Both the position numbers and the translations under genes were made by a program. Of a DNA stretch of 64,000 nucleotides, positions 18,259 through 27,825 are shown one piece after another. The stretch is from Erythrobacter sp. (GTDB lineage: Bacteria; Pseudomonadota; Alphaproteobacteria; Sphingomonadales; Sphingomonadaceae): positions 1 through 64,000 of the forward strand of contig NZ_JAMWYX010000010.1 in assembly GCF_024305245.1 (NCBI RefSeq). The letters run 5' to 3'. The notes under the pieces are model-generated. The model made no database searches. It saw only the letters and a list, made by a program, of their open reading frames with translations, and was not told the DNA's origin. Positions within the stretch are counted from its first letter, which is position 1, and each line of letters starts with the position of its first letter.

Positions 18259-19806
18259 TCATTGGGGTCGCAGAATTTGGTTAATCCGTCCGGCTGTACG
18301 CCGCGCAATGACAATTGCCGATGCCGCGGCGCTCAAACTTGGCGCTCCCTCAGACAGACGGGAGACCAACGCCTCTGCCGGACAGGGGAGCCCTGTCAAT
18401 GGGTCAAGGTAGCGCGGGTAAAGCAGTAGCGCGGCCGCAACCAGTTCGTCGAGCGTGCGCCGCGCCGTGCGGCGGGCGGGCACAGGGCCGCGATCGACCG
18501 TCAGGCCCCAGCCAGCGTAGAACGGCACCCCAAAAACGGTTACCTGCTTGCCGCGCATCAGCGCCTCGAACCCGGCGAGCGAGCTGTTGACGTGCAATTC
18601 GTCGACCATGTCGATCAGCGCCGCCATCGGCGCGCTGGTTTCGACCCGGTCGGCGAGCGCGACCATCTCGCGTTCTGGGATCAACCCGCGGCGGTGACCC
18701 GCCAGCACGTCGGGATGCGGTTTGTAGATCACGTAGGCATCGGCCCCGGCCTCGACCCGCGCGCGGCGCAGCAGTTCGAGGTTGGAAGAAAGCGCGCCGC
18801 CGCTGGTGACAGCGCGATCATCCTCCACCTGCCCCGGGACCAGCACATGGCGGCGCGCTCCGCCGGGACGCAGCAGCGGCTCGCCGCTGCCCTTTTCGTA
18901 TTTGGAAAGGCCGCCGGCGATAATCGCCGCGCGCAGCGCGCGCGCGCGGGTAAGGAGCTCGGGCGGGAAGTCTCCGTCTTGCAGCAGGTGTTCAAGCCCG
19001 CTCCGTGCGCCGGGATCGAAGTGCGGCCCATGCTCGTCGACGATGATCGACAGGGGCGGAACGCAATCTGCCCCCAGGCCGGCTGAGCGGATGAAGCCGT
19101 CTTCGATCTCGATCACTGGAGGCGAGACCTCCGCAAGCGCGCGGGCCTGTGCGGCGGAGATCCGGGTCCGCCACAGCGCCACGCCTGCGCCTGGCGGCAG
19201 GTCTGCAAGCCCGCGACCATAGGGCACTGGAGCGCCCGCCCAGAGTAGCGCCGAGACTGTCGGCTTTTTCCAGTAAGCAATCCCCATCACCGAATGGATG
19301 CAGCGGTTGGCATCGATAAGGGCGCGCCACATGCCGCACAGGACGATGGCATCGAGCGGCGCGATTGTGCTGCCATCGAAGGGATTGTGCCACTGCCAGC
19401 CGGTGAGATGCGCTTCGAGAAGACATTCCGTGTCGCCCTCTCCGGCCTCTCGCTCGCTCCCATCATCCGCAACGAGGATCACCGACACGCCTGCCGCAAC
19501 CGCTATCAGCGCGCGCGGATCGCCATCCGGGAGACGGGCGGCCTGCGCTGCCTCGAGAATCGACCAGGGGTCGTGCCCTTCAGGCCACGCGAAGGCTTCC
19601 GCCAGAGGCCTCTTCGTTCCGTCAAGAACTGCCCCCTTTGGCTGCTCAGACAGGCGGGAGCCCCAATAGCACCCGCCGACCCGGTGGCTCGCCAAGGCAG
19701 CAAGCAGCGCCGTCGGATCGCCGGCTCCACTGCCGCCGGGCGATGCGAAACGCGGTGCGCGCGCGCCCGGAAACGGCGGGATGGACAGGATCGGGGTGGG
19801 TCTCAT
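18259..19806 (-). CDS. kpsC: KpsC-like capsule Kdo-linker glycosyltransferase, apparently with one complete transferase module
   Basis: Start MRPTPILS at 19806 just after the kdsA stop; 'PPVIEIEDGFIRSAGLGADCVPPLSIIVDEHGPHFDP', 'VYKPHPDVLAGHRRG'-like, 'DELHVNSSLAGFEALMRGKQVTVFGVPFYAGWGLTVDR'. Confidence 0.88.
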   Translation of the reverse strand: MRPTPILSIPPFPGARAPRFASPGGSGAGDPTALLAALASHRVGGCYWGSRLSEQPKGAVLDGTKRPLAEAFAWPEGHDPWSILEAAQAARLPDGDPRALIAVAAGVSVILVADDGSEREAGEGDTECLLEAHLTGWQWHNPFDGSTIAPLDAIVLCGMWRALIDANRCIHSVMGIAYWKKPTVSALLWAGAPVPYGRGLADLPPGAGVALWRTRISAAQARALAEVSPPVIEIEDGFIRSAGLGADCVPPLSIIVDEHGPHFDPGARSGLEHLLQDGDFPPELLTRARALRAAIIAGGLSKYEKGSGEPLLRPGGARRHVLVPGQVEDDRAVTSGGALSSNLELLRRARVEAGADAYVIYKPHPDVLAGHRRGLIPEREMVALADRVETSAPMAALIDMVDELHVNSSLAGFEALMRGKQVTVFGVPFYAGWGLTVDRGPVPARRTARRTLDELVAAALLLYPRYLDPLTGLPCPAEALVSRLSEGAPSLSAAASAIVIARRTAGRINQILRPQ

Positions 19807-19807
19807 C

Positions 19808-20626
19808 TTACCCGACTGCGGCGATGGCGATGATCTTGCGCAGCAGCCCGGAAAGCTCGCCAAGCGGGACCATGTTCGGACCGTCCGACAGGGCGCTGGC
19901 CGGGTCGGGATGCGTTTCCATGAACAGGCCGTCGACCCCGACCGCCATTGCGGCCCGCGCGAGCGGCTCGACGAACTGGCGTTGGCCCAAGGACCGATCA
20001 CCGCCGCCGCCGGGCTGCTGGACGCTGTGGGTGGCATCGAACACCACCGGCGCGCCCATTTCGCGCATGATTACCAGCCCGCGCATGTCAACAACGAGGT
20101 TGTTGTAGCCGAAGCTCGATCCGCGTTCGCACAGCGTGATTTGCGGGTCGGCAATCCCCGCATTTTGAGCAGCCGCCTGTGCTTTGCCCAGCACCGCCGC
20201 CATGTCGGGCGGGGCCATGAACTGCGCTTTCTTGATGTTGACCGGCCGCCCGCTAGCGGCGGCGGCCATGATGAGATCGGTCTGGCGGGCAAGAAAGGCT
20301 GGGGTCTGGAGCATGTCGACCACTTCGGCCACTGCCGAAACCTGATCTGGCAGGTGCACGTCGGTCAGCACCGGCAGCCCGGTTTCCTTGCGCACCTTTT
20401 CGAGAACCCGCAAACCCTCCTCCACCCCGTGACCGCGAAAGCCGGTCACAGACGTACGGTTGGCCTTGTCGAAGCTCGCCTTGAAAATCACCGGAATATC
20501 TAGCTCGGCGCCGATGGCTTGCAGCTGCTCTGCGATAGACAGACAAAGCGCCTCGCTCTCGATCACGCAAGGTCCGGCGATTAGGAACGGCGGGGCTCCG
20601 GGTTCGCGGTGGAAAGATGGCAACAT
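19808..20626 (-). CDS. kdsA: 3-deoxy-8-phosphooctulonate synthase
   Basis: '[22 protein letters not shown]', '[14 protein letters not shown]', '[14 protein letters not shown]', '[14 protein letters not shown]'. Confidence 0.96.
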   Translation of the reverse strand: MLPSFHREPGAPPFLIAGPCVIESEALCLSIAEQLQAIGAELDIPVIFKASFDKANRTSVTGFRGHGVEEGLRVLEKVRKETGLPVLTDVHLPDQVSAVAEVVDMLQTPAFLARQTDLIMAAAASGRPVNIKKAQFMAPPDMAAVLGKAQAAAQNAGIADPQITLCERGSSFGYNNLVVDMRGLVIMREMGAPVVFDATHSVQQPGGGGDRSLGQRQFVEPLARAAMAVGVDGLFMETHPDPASALSDGPNMVPLGELSGLLRKIIAIAAVG

Positions 20627-21444
20627 CAGGCGGGCTCCATTGCCGCGCGGCGGGCTAGCTCAGCCTCAATCAGCGGGACATCGGTAGGGTTGTTGAGTTC
20701 GATCATTTCCCAGCCGGGCGCTTCGCATACCGCGACCCCTACCGGCAACCCCGCGTCGAGGAACCGCAGCTGCTCGAGCCCCTCCTGCAGCTCAAGTGGC
20801 ACTGGTCCGTGCGCCGAATAGTCTGCTAACGCCTCGGGTCGATAGGCATACAGACCGAGATGAAGCAGCACACTCTCGAGCGGAGTAGAACCTGGAGAGA
20901 CATGGGGAATGATGGATTTGGAAAAATAAAGTGCGCGCCCGCTCTTGCTGCAGACAACTGTCGTTCCCCCAACCCTCCCGGCAGCAGCGTCAGACTGAAG
21001 GTGATCAAGGATAACCGGACTGGCGCGCACAGCTGCGGTTGCCATGGCAAGGTCCGGATTTGATGTAATCATCGCTGCAACAGCCGCCACCATGGCCGGA
21101 GGGGTAAGCGGTGCGTCGCCCTGCAGGTTTACGACAAGATCAGGCTTTTCACCGAGAACCTCGAGAGCAGCAGCGCAGCGCTCAGTGCCATTAGTGCACG
21201 CAGTTGGTGTGAGCACCACCTCCATACCTTCGGCTTTTGCCATTTGCGCAATCCCATCATCATCTGTGGCGATCACACACCATGTGTCCGGGCCTAATGC
21301 GCGGGCGGCCGAGCAAGCAGCCATCCACGTGTAGCACAAGGCTGGGCGAACCAGCCCATCGGGGCCCTTCACTGGCGCCAGAGGCTTGGCTGGAAATCGG
21401 CTCGAGGCAAGCCGTGCAGGGACAATGATGACGTTATTAGCCAT
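20626..21444 (-). CDS. kdsB: 3-deoxy-manno-octulosonate cytidylyltransferase (CMP-Kdo synthetase)
   Basis: '[21 protein letters not shown]', '[16 protein letters not shown]', '[44 protein letters not shown]'. Confidence 0.95.
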   Translation of the reverse strand: MANNVIIVPARLASSRFPAKPLAPVKGPDGLVRPALCYTWMAACSAARALGPDTWCVIATDDDGIAQMAKAEGMEVVLTPTACTNGTERCAAALEVLGEKPDLVVNLQGDAPLTPPAMVAAVAAMITSNPDLAMATAAVRASPVILDHLQSDAAAGRVGGTTVVCSKSGRALYFSKSIIPHVSPGSTPLESVLLHLGLYAYRPEALADYSAHGPVPLELQEGLEQLRFLDAGLPVGVAVCEAPGWEMIELNNPTDVPLIEAELARRAAMEPA

Positions 21445-21450
21445 TACTGG

Positions 21451-22485
21451 TCAAGGTGCGGTTCCCGCGAGCGGTGCTGCTGCGATGTCATAAATCTGCA
21501 CCACCCCAAGCGGAATTTTTGGTTCGCGCTCGTCCACAACAAACAGCACCGTGATCCGATGCGTGTTCATCATCTCGAGAGCTTCCTGCACAAGCGCGGT
21601 ACGCAAAATTGTGCGAGGCGTTTCGCTCATGACGTCGGCAGCAGATCCAAAAATCAGATTGCGCGCGTGCCGACGAAGGTCGCCATCGGTGATGACGCCA
21701 ACCAATTCTGCTTCATCGTCGATCACTCCCGCCAACCCCAGTCGCTTCTCTGTCATAGTGAGCAGCACTTGTGGCATGGGCGTGTTGAGTGCGACGAGGG
21801 GCAGCTTGCTGCCCGAATGCATGACGTCTTCGACACTGCGAAGATACAGCCCGATTTCACCTCCAGGGTGAAGCGCGCGAATGTCAGGGGCGGACAGACC
21901 GCGTGCACGCATCGCTGCCACTGCCAACGCGTCTCCCAGCGCGAGCATCATTGTCGACGAGGTCGTCGGCGCCAGGCTCGATGTGCAAGCCTCCTCAACT
22001 TTCGGCAACATCAATCTGATATCAGCTGTGCGCATCAGCAAAGAATTGCGATTGCGCGAAACGCCGATGACGGGACAGCCGATGGACTTGGCATAGATAC
22101 AAAGAGGCTGCACCTCGACCGTTGCACCGCTGTTGGAGAACACGATCAGCACGTCGCCCGGGCTCACCATCCCAACGTCGCCATGGGCAGCTTCGGCCGC
22201 ATGCACGAAAAGGGCAGGAGTGCCGGTAGCGGCGAGCGAGGCGGCAATCTTCCGCGCGATATGGCCCGATTTGCCGATGCCCGATACAATCACCCGCTGC
22301 TGGCAGCTGAGGATCATTTCGACTGCCTTGGCGAAGTCCTCGTCCAGATGCTCGCTCAGCAGATGAAGTGCATCGGCTTCCATCCGAATTACGCCGCGAC
22401 CAACAGCGATGTGCGCGTCATTGCTGCTCGAAGATGGCGCATCAACGTGCGCCTCTTTACGGAGTTCGGGAAATACCATCTGCAA
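21451..22485 (-). CDS. kdsD: Arabinose-5-phosphate isomerase (SIS + CBS; KdsD/KpsF)
   Basis: 'RVIVSGIGKSGHIARKIAASLAATGTPALFVHAAEAAHGDVGMVSPGDVLIVFSNSG', 'ALHPGGEIG', two CBS-like repeats. Confidence 0.94.
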   Translation of the reverse strand: MQMVFPELRKEAHVDAPSSSSNDAHIAVGRGVIRMEADALHLLSEHLDEDFAKAVEMILSCQQRVIVSGIGKSGHIARKIAASLAATGTPALFVHAAEAAHGDVGMVSPGDVLIVFSNSGATVEVQPLCIYAKSIGCPVIGVSRNRNSLLMRTADIRLMLPKVEEACTSSLAPTTSSTMMLALGDALAVAAMRARGLSAPDIRALHPGGEIGLYLRSVEDVMHSGSKLPLVALNTPMPQVLLTMTEKRLGLAGVIDDEAELVGVITDGDLRRHARNLIFGSAADVMSETPRTILRTALVQEALEMMNTHRITVLFVVDEREPKIPLGVVQIYDIAAAPLAGTAP

Positions 22486-22554
22486 CTACCCCCAACGTGA
22501 AGCGTTATACTGCTCTGTGCGACCCAGGGCAGGAAGAAAAAAGGCAAAAATACT

Positions 22555-23232
22555 GTGCGATTCTGCAACATTGTCTTCGATCTTGACGGCACCCTCATTG
22601 ATAGTGCGCGGCTCACCGGAGTGATTATCGACCAGATGCTGGACAAGCGGGGCGTAGACATGCGTGCCAGTAGAGACTTGATCCGCAAAATGGACGCCAT
22701 TGGCGGCGAAGCCATGATAGCCGCCGTCTTGGGCCCTCATTCGATCAATCCCGCTGCTGAAATCGAGGAGTTCCGCGCCCTCCACCGGACGACCAATGTG
22801 CCTGCAGAATTGCCTTTCCCAGGTGTGCGAGAGGCCCTCGGAGAACTGTCCGCAAGCGGTATTGGCCTTGCGATCTGTTCGAACAAACCGCAGTTCTTGT
22901 GTGACAAAATCCTCGGCGACCTCGGCTTGGCGCAGCATTTCACTGCAATTATTGGCAGCTCGCCCGACCGCGCCCGGAAACCTGCCCCGGAGTGCGCGCA
23001 GCTGGCAGTCGCGGCGTTGCGGGGCTCTTCTAGGGACACCCTTTATTGCGGGGATTCGGTAATCGATATCGGCACTGCGCGCGCCGCGGGGCTGATGGCG
23101 ACCTTGGTTCGGTGGGGTTATGGCACCGCTGACGCACTCAAAATCGAGCCCAGAACTCCTGTCCTCGAATCGATGTTCGCTTTGAGTGAAGCTCTTGAGG
23201 GACATGGACAGCTATGCTTTCCGGGAGGATGA
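22555..23232 (+). CDS. HAD-superfamily phosphatase (Gph-like)
   Basis: 'NIVFDLDGTLIDSARL' (DxDGT), 'LAICSNKP', 'KPAPE', 'YCGDSVIDIGTARAAGL'. Confidence 0.88.
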   Translation: MRFCNIVFDLDGTLIDSARLTGVIIDQMLDKRGVDMRASRDLIRKMDAIGGEAMIAAVLGPHSINPAAEIEEFRALHRTTNVPAELPFPGVREALGELSASGIGLAICSNKPQFLCDKILGDLGLAQHFTAIIGSSPDRARKPAPECAQLAVAALRGSSRDTLYCGDSVIDIGTARAAGLMATLVRWGYGTADALKIEPRTPVLESMFALSEALEGHGQLCFPGG

Positions 23233-23940
23233 GATCCGAGTCGAGAAAACGCGATCCCAGATCATCCCCGTGATCGCGTAGTTGCCGCCGACCTTGAAAT
23301 GGTGGTGGCGCATATGGTGACGCTTTACCGCACGGGCCACTCGCCCTTTCATTGGGAACTGGTGACAGGCGTAATGCACCAGGTCATAAGCGACATAACC
23401 CACCATGAAGCCCAAGAAAAACCATGTTCCGATCAAGCCAAAGCCCCATAGCGACAGCAACCAGATCAAGCCGCCGACGCTGAGGCTGACAATCGGAGGC
23501 ATCAGGTTGCGAAGCGGGTCGTTTGGGTCGGCGTGGTGATTCCCGTGAATGACGAAAATCGCCTGCTTAAGCAACGCCGACTGCGGCTCAAAATGGAAGA
23601 TGAAGCGGTGCAGAACGTATTCAACAATGGTCCAGACAACCAGTCCGAGAAATACGAACAGCAGGGCCCAGACTGTGGGAGCGGTGATCACACCCACGAT
23701 CGCGATAGCAGGAAGAGCCATCGCCCAGAGAACCACAAAGCCAGCCGCCGAGAGCACCGTTAGTCGCTCTAAGTAACCGTTTTGGAACAGCTGAATGCGT
23801 CTTGAGAGATTAGGGCGCGAACCTGTCATAAGCGCCTCCATGGACGGCAAGGGGATCAAGTCAAGACGCTTGCGACGAACGCCGGAATTATAAGATAGAA
23901 TGCCAATATAGGATGGAAGTTCCCCATTCTGGTGTGACAT
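23212..23940 (-). CDS. Fatty acid hydroxylase / sterol desaturase superfamily (FA2H-like)
   Basis: His-box series 'EYVLHRFIFHF', 'HGNHHADPNDP', 'YDLVHYACH', 'KRHHMRHHHFKVGGNYAIT'. Start may be internal (MEALM or MTGS near 23829-23841). Confidence 0.85.
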   Translation of the reverse strand: MSHQNGELPSYIGILSYNSGVRRKRLDLIPLPSMEALMTGSRPNLSRRIQLFQNGYLERLTVLSAAGFVVLWAMALPAIAIVGVITAPTVWALLFVFLGLVVWTIVEYVLHRFIFHFEPQSALLKQAIFVIHGNHHADPNDPLRNLMPPIVSLSVGGLIWLLSLWGFGLIGTWFFLGFMVGYVAYDLVHYACHQFPMKGRVARAVKRHHMRHHHFKVGGNYAITGMIWDRVFSTRISSSRKA

Positions 23941-24031
23941 ATCGGCACCTGACGCATGCCTCGAAGCTTCGAAAGACCCTATTAAGCAGTGCGATGCCGC
24001 AGCTGCGAACCTGATTCAGGAGTAATCGAGT

Positions 24032-24820
24032 TTGGTAACGGAACAACAGCTGAAAGCCTCCGTGAATACACATATTTTTGTCAGCGGCGCTTCGGGAACT
24101 TTGGGTCGGGAACTCGCCATTCGGCTGGCGCGGCCCGGAGTGCACCTTTCACTATGGGGCCGCAATGAAGCGCGTCTCAGCGAGGTTGCTGACCGGTGCC
24201 GCGAGCATGGTGCCCGAGCAGATATTCGATCGGTTGATCTCGCCAACCTCGTCAACGCCCTCGACGCGCTCAATCACGAAGACAACCTTTCTCCCTTTGA
24301 TCTGGCCTTTTTGGTTGCAGGCCAAGGAGACACGCTTTTGCCCGGCGAAGTCATTGAAGATCCGTATCAGGTGGCGAGACTCGGCCACGCAAACTTCGTT
24401 GCACCCGCGGCGATGGCCTCAGCTTTGGCTGCACGTATGACAACCCGCGGCGCGGGGCGGATCGGTCTGGTGGGAACTGCTGCCGCATCGCACTCGCTGC
24501 CCTTTGCGGCAGCCTATGCCGGGAGCAAGGCCGGACTGGCGCGCTATGCCGACGCTTTGCGGCTCGCCGTCCGGAAACACGGTGTCTCGGTAACTCTGAT
24601 CACGCCAGGTTTCTTCGCCGCTGCACAAGGCGATCATTCGGTGACCCGCCGCCCCGGGGAAATTTCTGCAGGCATCGTCGCAGAACGAATGATCGCAGCC
24701 GTAGCATCGGGCCGTGCCGAGGTGGTCGTACCCCGGCGTTTCCTGCTGCTACGCTGGCTTGATCGGCTGCTGCCCCGCCCCTTGCGGGATCGGCTGCTGC
24801 TATCGCTCAGGGTCCCTTAG
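24032..24820 (+). CDS. Short-chain dehydrogenase/reductase
   Basis: TTG start after 'aggag'; 'HIFVSGASGTLGRELAIRLA', 'YAGSKAGLARYADALRLAV' (YxxxK). Confidence 0.88.
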   Translation: MVTEQQLKASVNTHIFVSGASGTLGRELAIRLARPGVHLSLWGRNEARLSEVADRCREHGARADIRSVDLANLVNALDALNHEDNLSPFDLAFLVAGQGDTLLPGEVIEDPYQVARLGHANFVAPAAMASALAARMTTRGAGRIGLVGTAAASHSLPFAAAYAGSKAGLARYADALRLAVRKHGVSVTLITPGFFAAAQGDHSVTRRPGEISAGIVAERMIAAVASGRAEVVVPRRFLLLRWLDRLLPRPLRDRLLLSLRVP

Positions 24821-26311
24821 GCGGATGGCATCGAGAATAGCGTGGTGGAGTTCGGCGGGGGTGAGGTCGCATTCAGATCCGCTTTCGGGCACGGGCGTGC
24901 CATCGGCGGCAAAGCGGACCAGCACATAGGGCGTATGCCGCTCCGCCCCCGGTTCGCTGGCACCAGGAATGCTCGGCCGGTGATCTCCGAAGAAGCACAG
25001 GATGGTCGGCCGGCGGATGCGGGGGAGAGCATCCATCAGGCGCGCGAGCATGGCATCACTGCGTGCCAGCAGCCTCAGGTAAGGGGCGGCACTGCGCACT
25101 GCGTCGGCTTCGTCCGGCGGCCAGGGGCCGTGATTCTCGATCGTCACGGCATAGATCAGGCTCGCACCTGCACTGTCCTGCTCGGCCAGCGCGATGATCC
25201 GGTCGGCAACCGCCGCGTCGGTGACATAGCGCCCCTCGCCCGGTGCCGGAGGAGCGAAAGCCTCCTCGCCGACAAGCGCATCGAACCCGGCTTCGGGCAT
25301 AAGCCGGTCGCGTCCGTAGAACCGCATGTCGTGGGGGTGCACGAACCAGCTGGTCCAGCCGGAACGGTCCAGCCGGTTGGGAAGCGCATAGCTGGTTTCG
25401 CCGCGCGCGGTCAGAAACGGGTCGAACCGGCGCGTTCCGAGCACCTCTTCGCCGCGTCCGAACAACACGCCGAATTCGGTGCGCATGGTGTAGGCCCCGA
25501 AGCCGGAAACCAGCAATCGCCCCTGCTGCAAGGCACGGCTCCGCGCCGCCGCCAGACCGGGAAGTGAAAGCGCCGGATCGCCAAAAACCGCGACCGGATC
25601 GGTAAAGGATTCGCACTGGATGATCACCACCAGCTGGCCCGGTTCCCCGGCAATCGGCGGCGCGCGGCAGGGTTCGGGGTCGGCGGTGCCGCGCCACGCA
25701 TGCAAGTGCGCAAGGAGGCTCGCGGCGAGGCCATGGCGCATCACATCGGTGTCCGGATCGGGCACCACGTCCGCCACCGGGCGGCCGATGCGGCACAGCG
25801 CGGCAGCCAGCCCCGCCCCCGCGCCGAGCGCCAGCCCAAGACCCGCCAGCCTCGGCGCCAGTTCAAGGCTCGACAACGCAGCCAGTGCCACGACGAGGGC
25901 GGCCACGCCTCCTCCCAAAACTACAACCTGCGCCGGGCGCAACGCGGTGAGGTAGAATTGCGGGTGCTGGAAAACCGCTCCGATCAGCGCGAAATCGCTG
26001 AACACCAGCGGCTCTCCCAGAACCCGGCGCTTGATGTTCGAGATCAGTGCAAGCGCGCCCGAAAGCGCGGCCACGACCACTGCCGAGACCCCAGGCGCGC
26101 CGGTCAGGACGACTCCGAGGCCAAAAACCAGCATGGCGGCCAGCGCCAGAACGGCGGTGCCGCCCAGGCTGCGCGGCGCGGGGGACAACCGCCCGCGCGG
26201 GAGCGCGAAGGCATCGGCAATGATCGCGAACAGACCTGCCAGCAGCGCCGCGATCGCAAGTTCGCGCCATACTTCGATCACCTGTGCCTCCCGGGCAACA
26301 CTGCGGGGCAT
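24800..26311 (-). CDS. LTA synthase / sulfatase-like membrane phosphotransferase
   Basis: Several N-terminal TM, then 'LVVIIQCESFTDP' (catalytic-Thr-like), 'MRTEFGVLFGRGEE', 'WFVHPHDMRFYGRDRLMPEAGFD', 'LCFFGDHRPS'. Confidence 0.8.
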   Translation of the reverse strand: MPRSVAREAQVIEVWRELAIAALLAGLFAIIADAFALPRGRLSPAPRSLGGTAVLALAAMLVFGLGVVLTGAPGVSAVVVAALSGALALISNIKRRVLGEPLVFSDFALIGAVFQHPQFYLTALRPAQVVVLGGGVAALVVALAALSSLELAPRLAGLGLALGAGAGLAAALCRIGRPVADVVPDPDTDVMRHGLAASLLAHLHAWRGTADPEPCRAPPIAGEPGQLVVIIQCESFTDPVAVFGDPALSLPGLAAARSRALQQGRLLVSGFGAYTMRTEFGVLFGRGEEVLGTRRFDPFLTARGETSYALPNRLDRSGWTSWFVHPHDMRFYGRDRLMPEAGFDALVGEEAFAPPAPGEGRYVTDAAVADRIIALAEQDSAGASLIYAVTIENHGPWPPDEADAVRSAAPYLRLLARSDAMLARLMDALPRIRRPTILCFFGDHRPSIPGASEPGAERHTPYVLVRFAADGTPVPESGSECDLTPAELHHAILDAIRLRDPER

Positions 26312-26474
26312 TGCCCCCGGTACGGAGCATCGCTCCGATCATGCGCGACCGTGATCATGACCGCTCGGCTAGCTTCGAATCACCATGGAAAGCAAAAACA
26401 AAATGCTATTCCAGCATCGACAAACCGCTGCCCGCAGGCCTAGGGAAGACGAACGTAAATCCCGCACCTACCGA

Positions 26475-27758
26475 ATGATCCAGCGATTTCCCGTGACCGC
26501 TCAACCGATCTTGCCGCCGACGAATCCGCTTCTGCAATCGGGGATGCAGCGCCGCGTGCTGCTGCTGCAGGGCCTGATGGGGCCGTTTTTCCGAAAGCTC
26601 GGGGAGGGTCTGCGCAAATCCGGGCATGAGGTGTTCAAGGTCAATTTCAACGGCGGTGACCGGGCGTTTTGGCGGCTCCCCAACGGGATCGACTTTCGCG
26701 GGACGCTGGACGAATGGCCCGAAGCCTTCGCCCGGCTGGTCGACGATCACAACATCACCGATGTGATGCTGTTCGGCGATTGCCGCGATCATCACACGGC
26801 GGCACTCGCGGTGTGCCGGGAGCGCGCGCTGACGGTGTGGGTGTTCGAGGAAGGCTATGTGCGTCCCGACTGGGTGACGATGGAGATCGGCGGCGTGAAC
26901 GGCCACAGCCTGCTGCCACGCGACCCGCAATGGTACCGCGCCGTCGCGGCCGAACTGCCGCCTGTGCCCGAACACCGCAAGGTGCCTTCGTCGTTCCGCC
27001 GCCGGGCGACCGAAGGGCTGTGGTACAATGTCGCCGACGTCCTGACGCGCTGGCGCTACCCGGGCTGGCGCACCCATCGTCCGTGGCATCCGCTGGTCGA
27101 GGGCATCGGCTGGGCGCGCAAGCTCAACCGCCGCGAGGAGCGGCGCGAACAGGGAGCACGGCTGATCGCCCGGCTGGCGAAAGAGCATGCGCCCTATTTC
27201 CTGTTTCCGCTACAACTCGATTCGGACGCGCAGATCCGGCTGCATTCGCCCTTCGCCGGCATTGTCGAGGCGCTCAAGGTAGTGCTGCAATCCTTTGCCG
27301 AACATGCTCCGGCCGATACGCGTCTGGTGGTCAAGGAACACCCGCTCGATAACGGGGTGCGCGACTGGCAACTCGAAACCGCCGATCTCGCCAAGCGGTT
27401 CGGGATCGAGGACCGGGTCGATTATCTGGCTTGGGGCGATATCGAGGCGATTGCCGAGCGCGCGTGCGGGATGGTGACGATCAACAGCACCAGCGGGACG
27501 CTGGGGCTTGCGCGGGGGATTCCCGTGGTCGTTTTGGGCAAGGCGATTTACGACCTGCCCGATCTCACATTCCAGAACGGGCTCGATCACTTCTGGACCG
27601 AGGCAACGCCCCCCGATGCGGAAACATTCGGTGCCTTTCGCCGGGTACTGATCGATCATTGCTTGATCCCGGGCGGGTTCTTCTCCGACGAAGCGCTCGA
27701 CAAGGTGGTCACCCATGCCATCGCCCGCTTCGAAGGGCGCAGGTTATTGCCCGACTAG
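26475..27758 (+). CDS. kpsS: KpsS-like capsule polysaccharide Kdo-linker glycosyltransferase
   Basis: 'RRVLLLQGLMGPFFRKLGEGLRKSGHEVFKVNFNGGDRAFW', 'ALTVWVFEEGYVRPDWVTMEIGGVNGHSLLP', 'LVVKEHPLDNG', 'VTINSTSGTLGLARGIPVVVLGKAIYDLPDL'. Confidence 0.9.
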   Translation: MIQRFPVTAQPILPPTNPLLQSGMQRRVLLLQGLMGPFFRKLGEGLRKSGHEVFKVNFNGGDRAFWRLPNGIDFRGTLDEWPEAFARLVDDHNITDVMLFGDCRDHHTAALAVCRERALTVWVFEEGYVRPDWVTMEIGGVNGHSLLPRDPQWYRAVAAELPPVPEHRKVPSSFRRRATEGLWYNVADVLTRWRYPGWRTHRPWHPLVEGIGWARKLNRREERREQGARLIARLAKEHAPYFLFPLQLDSDAQIRLHSPFAGIVEALKVVLQSFAEHAPADTRLVVKEHPLDNGVRDWQLETADLAKRFGIEDRVDYLAWGDIEAIAERACGMVTINSTSGTLGLARGIPVVVLGKAIYDLPDLTFQNGLDHFWTEATPPDAETFGAFRRVLIDHCLIPGGFFSDEALDKVVTHAIARFEGRRLLPD

Positions 27759-27825
27759 GCCGGACGTCGATCACGGTGCAGCTTTCCAACCGATATCAGC
27801 GACAAGCGTCGCGGAGCGCGGGCAC

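Noticed and set aside
19807-20037. N-terminal extension of the 18259-20037 ORF
   Set aside because: Extension lies inside kdsA out of frame and has no protein-like motifs; the start at 19806 immediately after the kdsA stop is preferred.
26406-27188. 260-aa minus-strand ORF opposite kpsS
   Set aside because: Antisense shadow.
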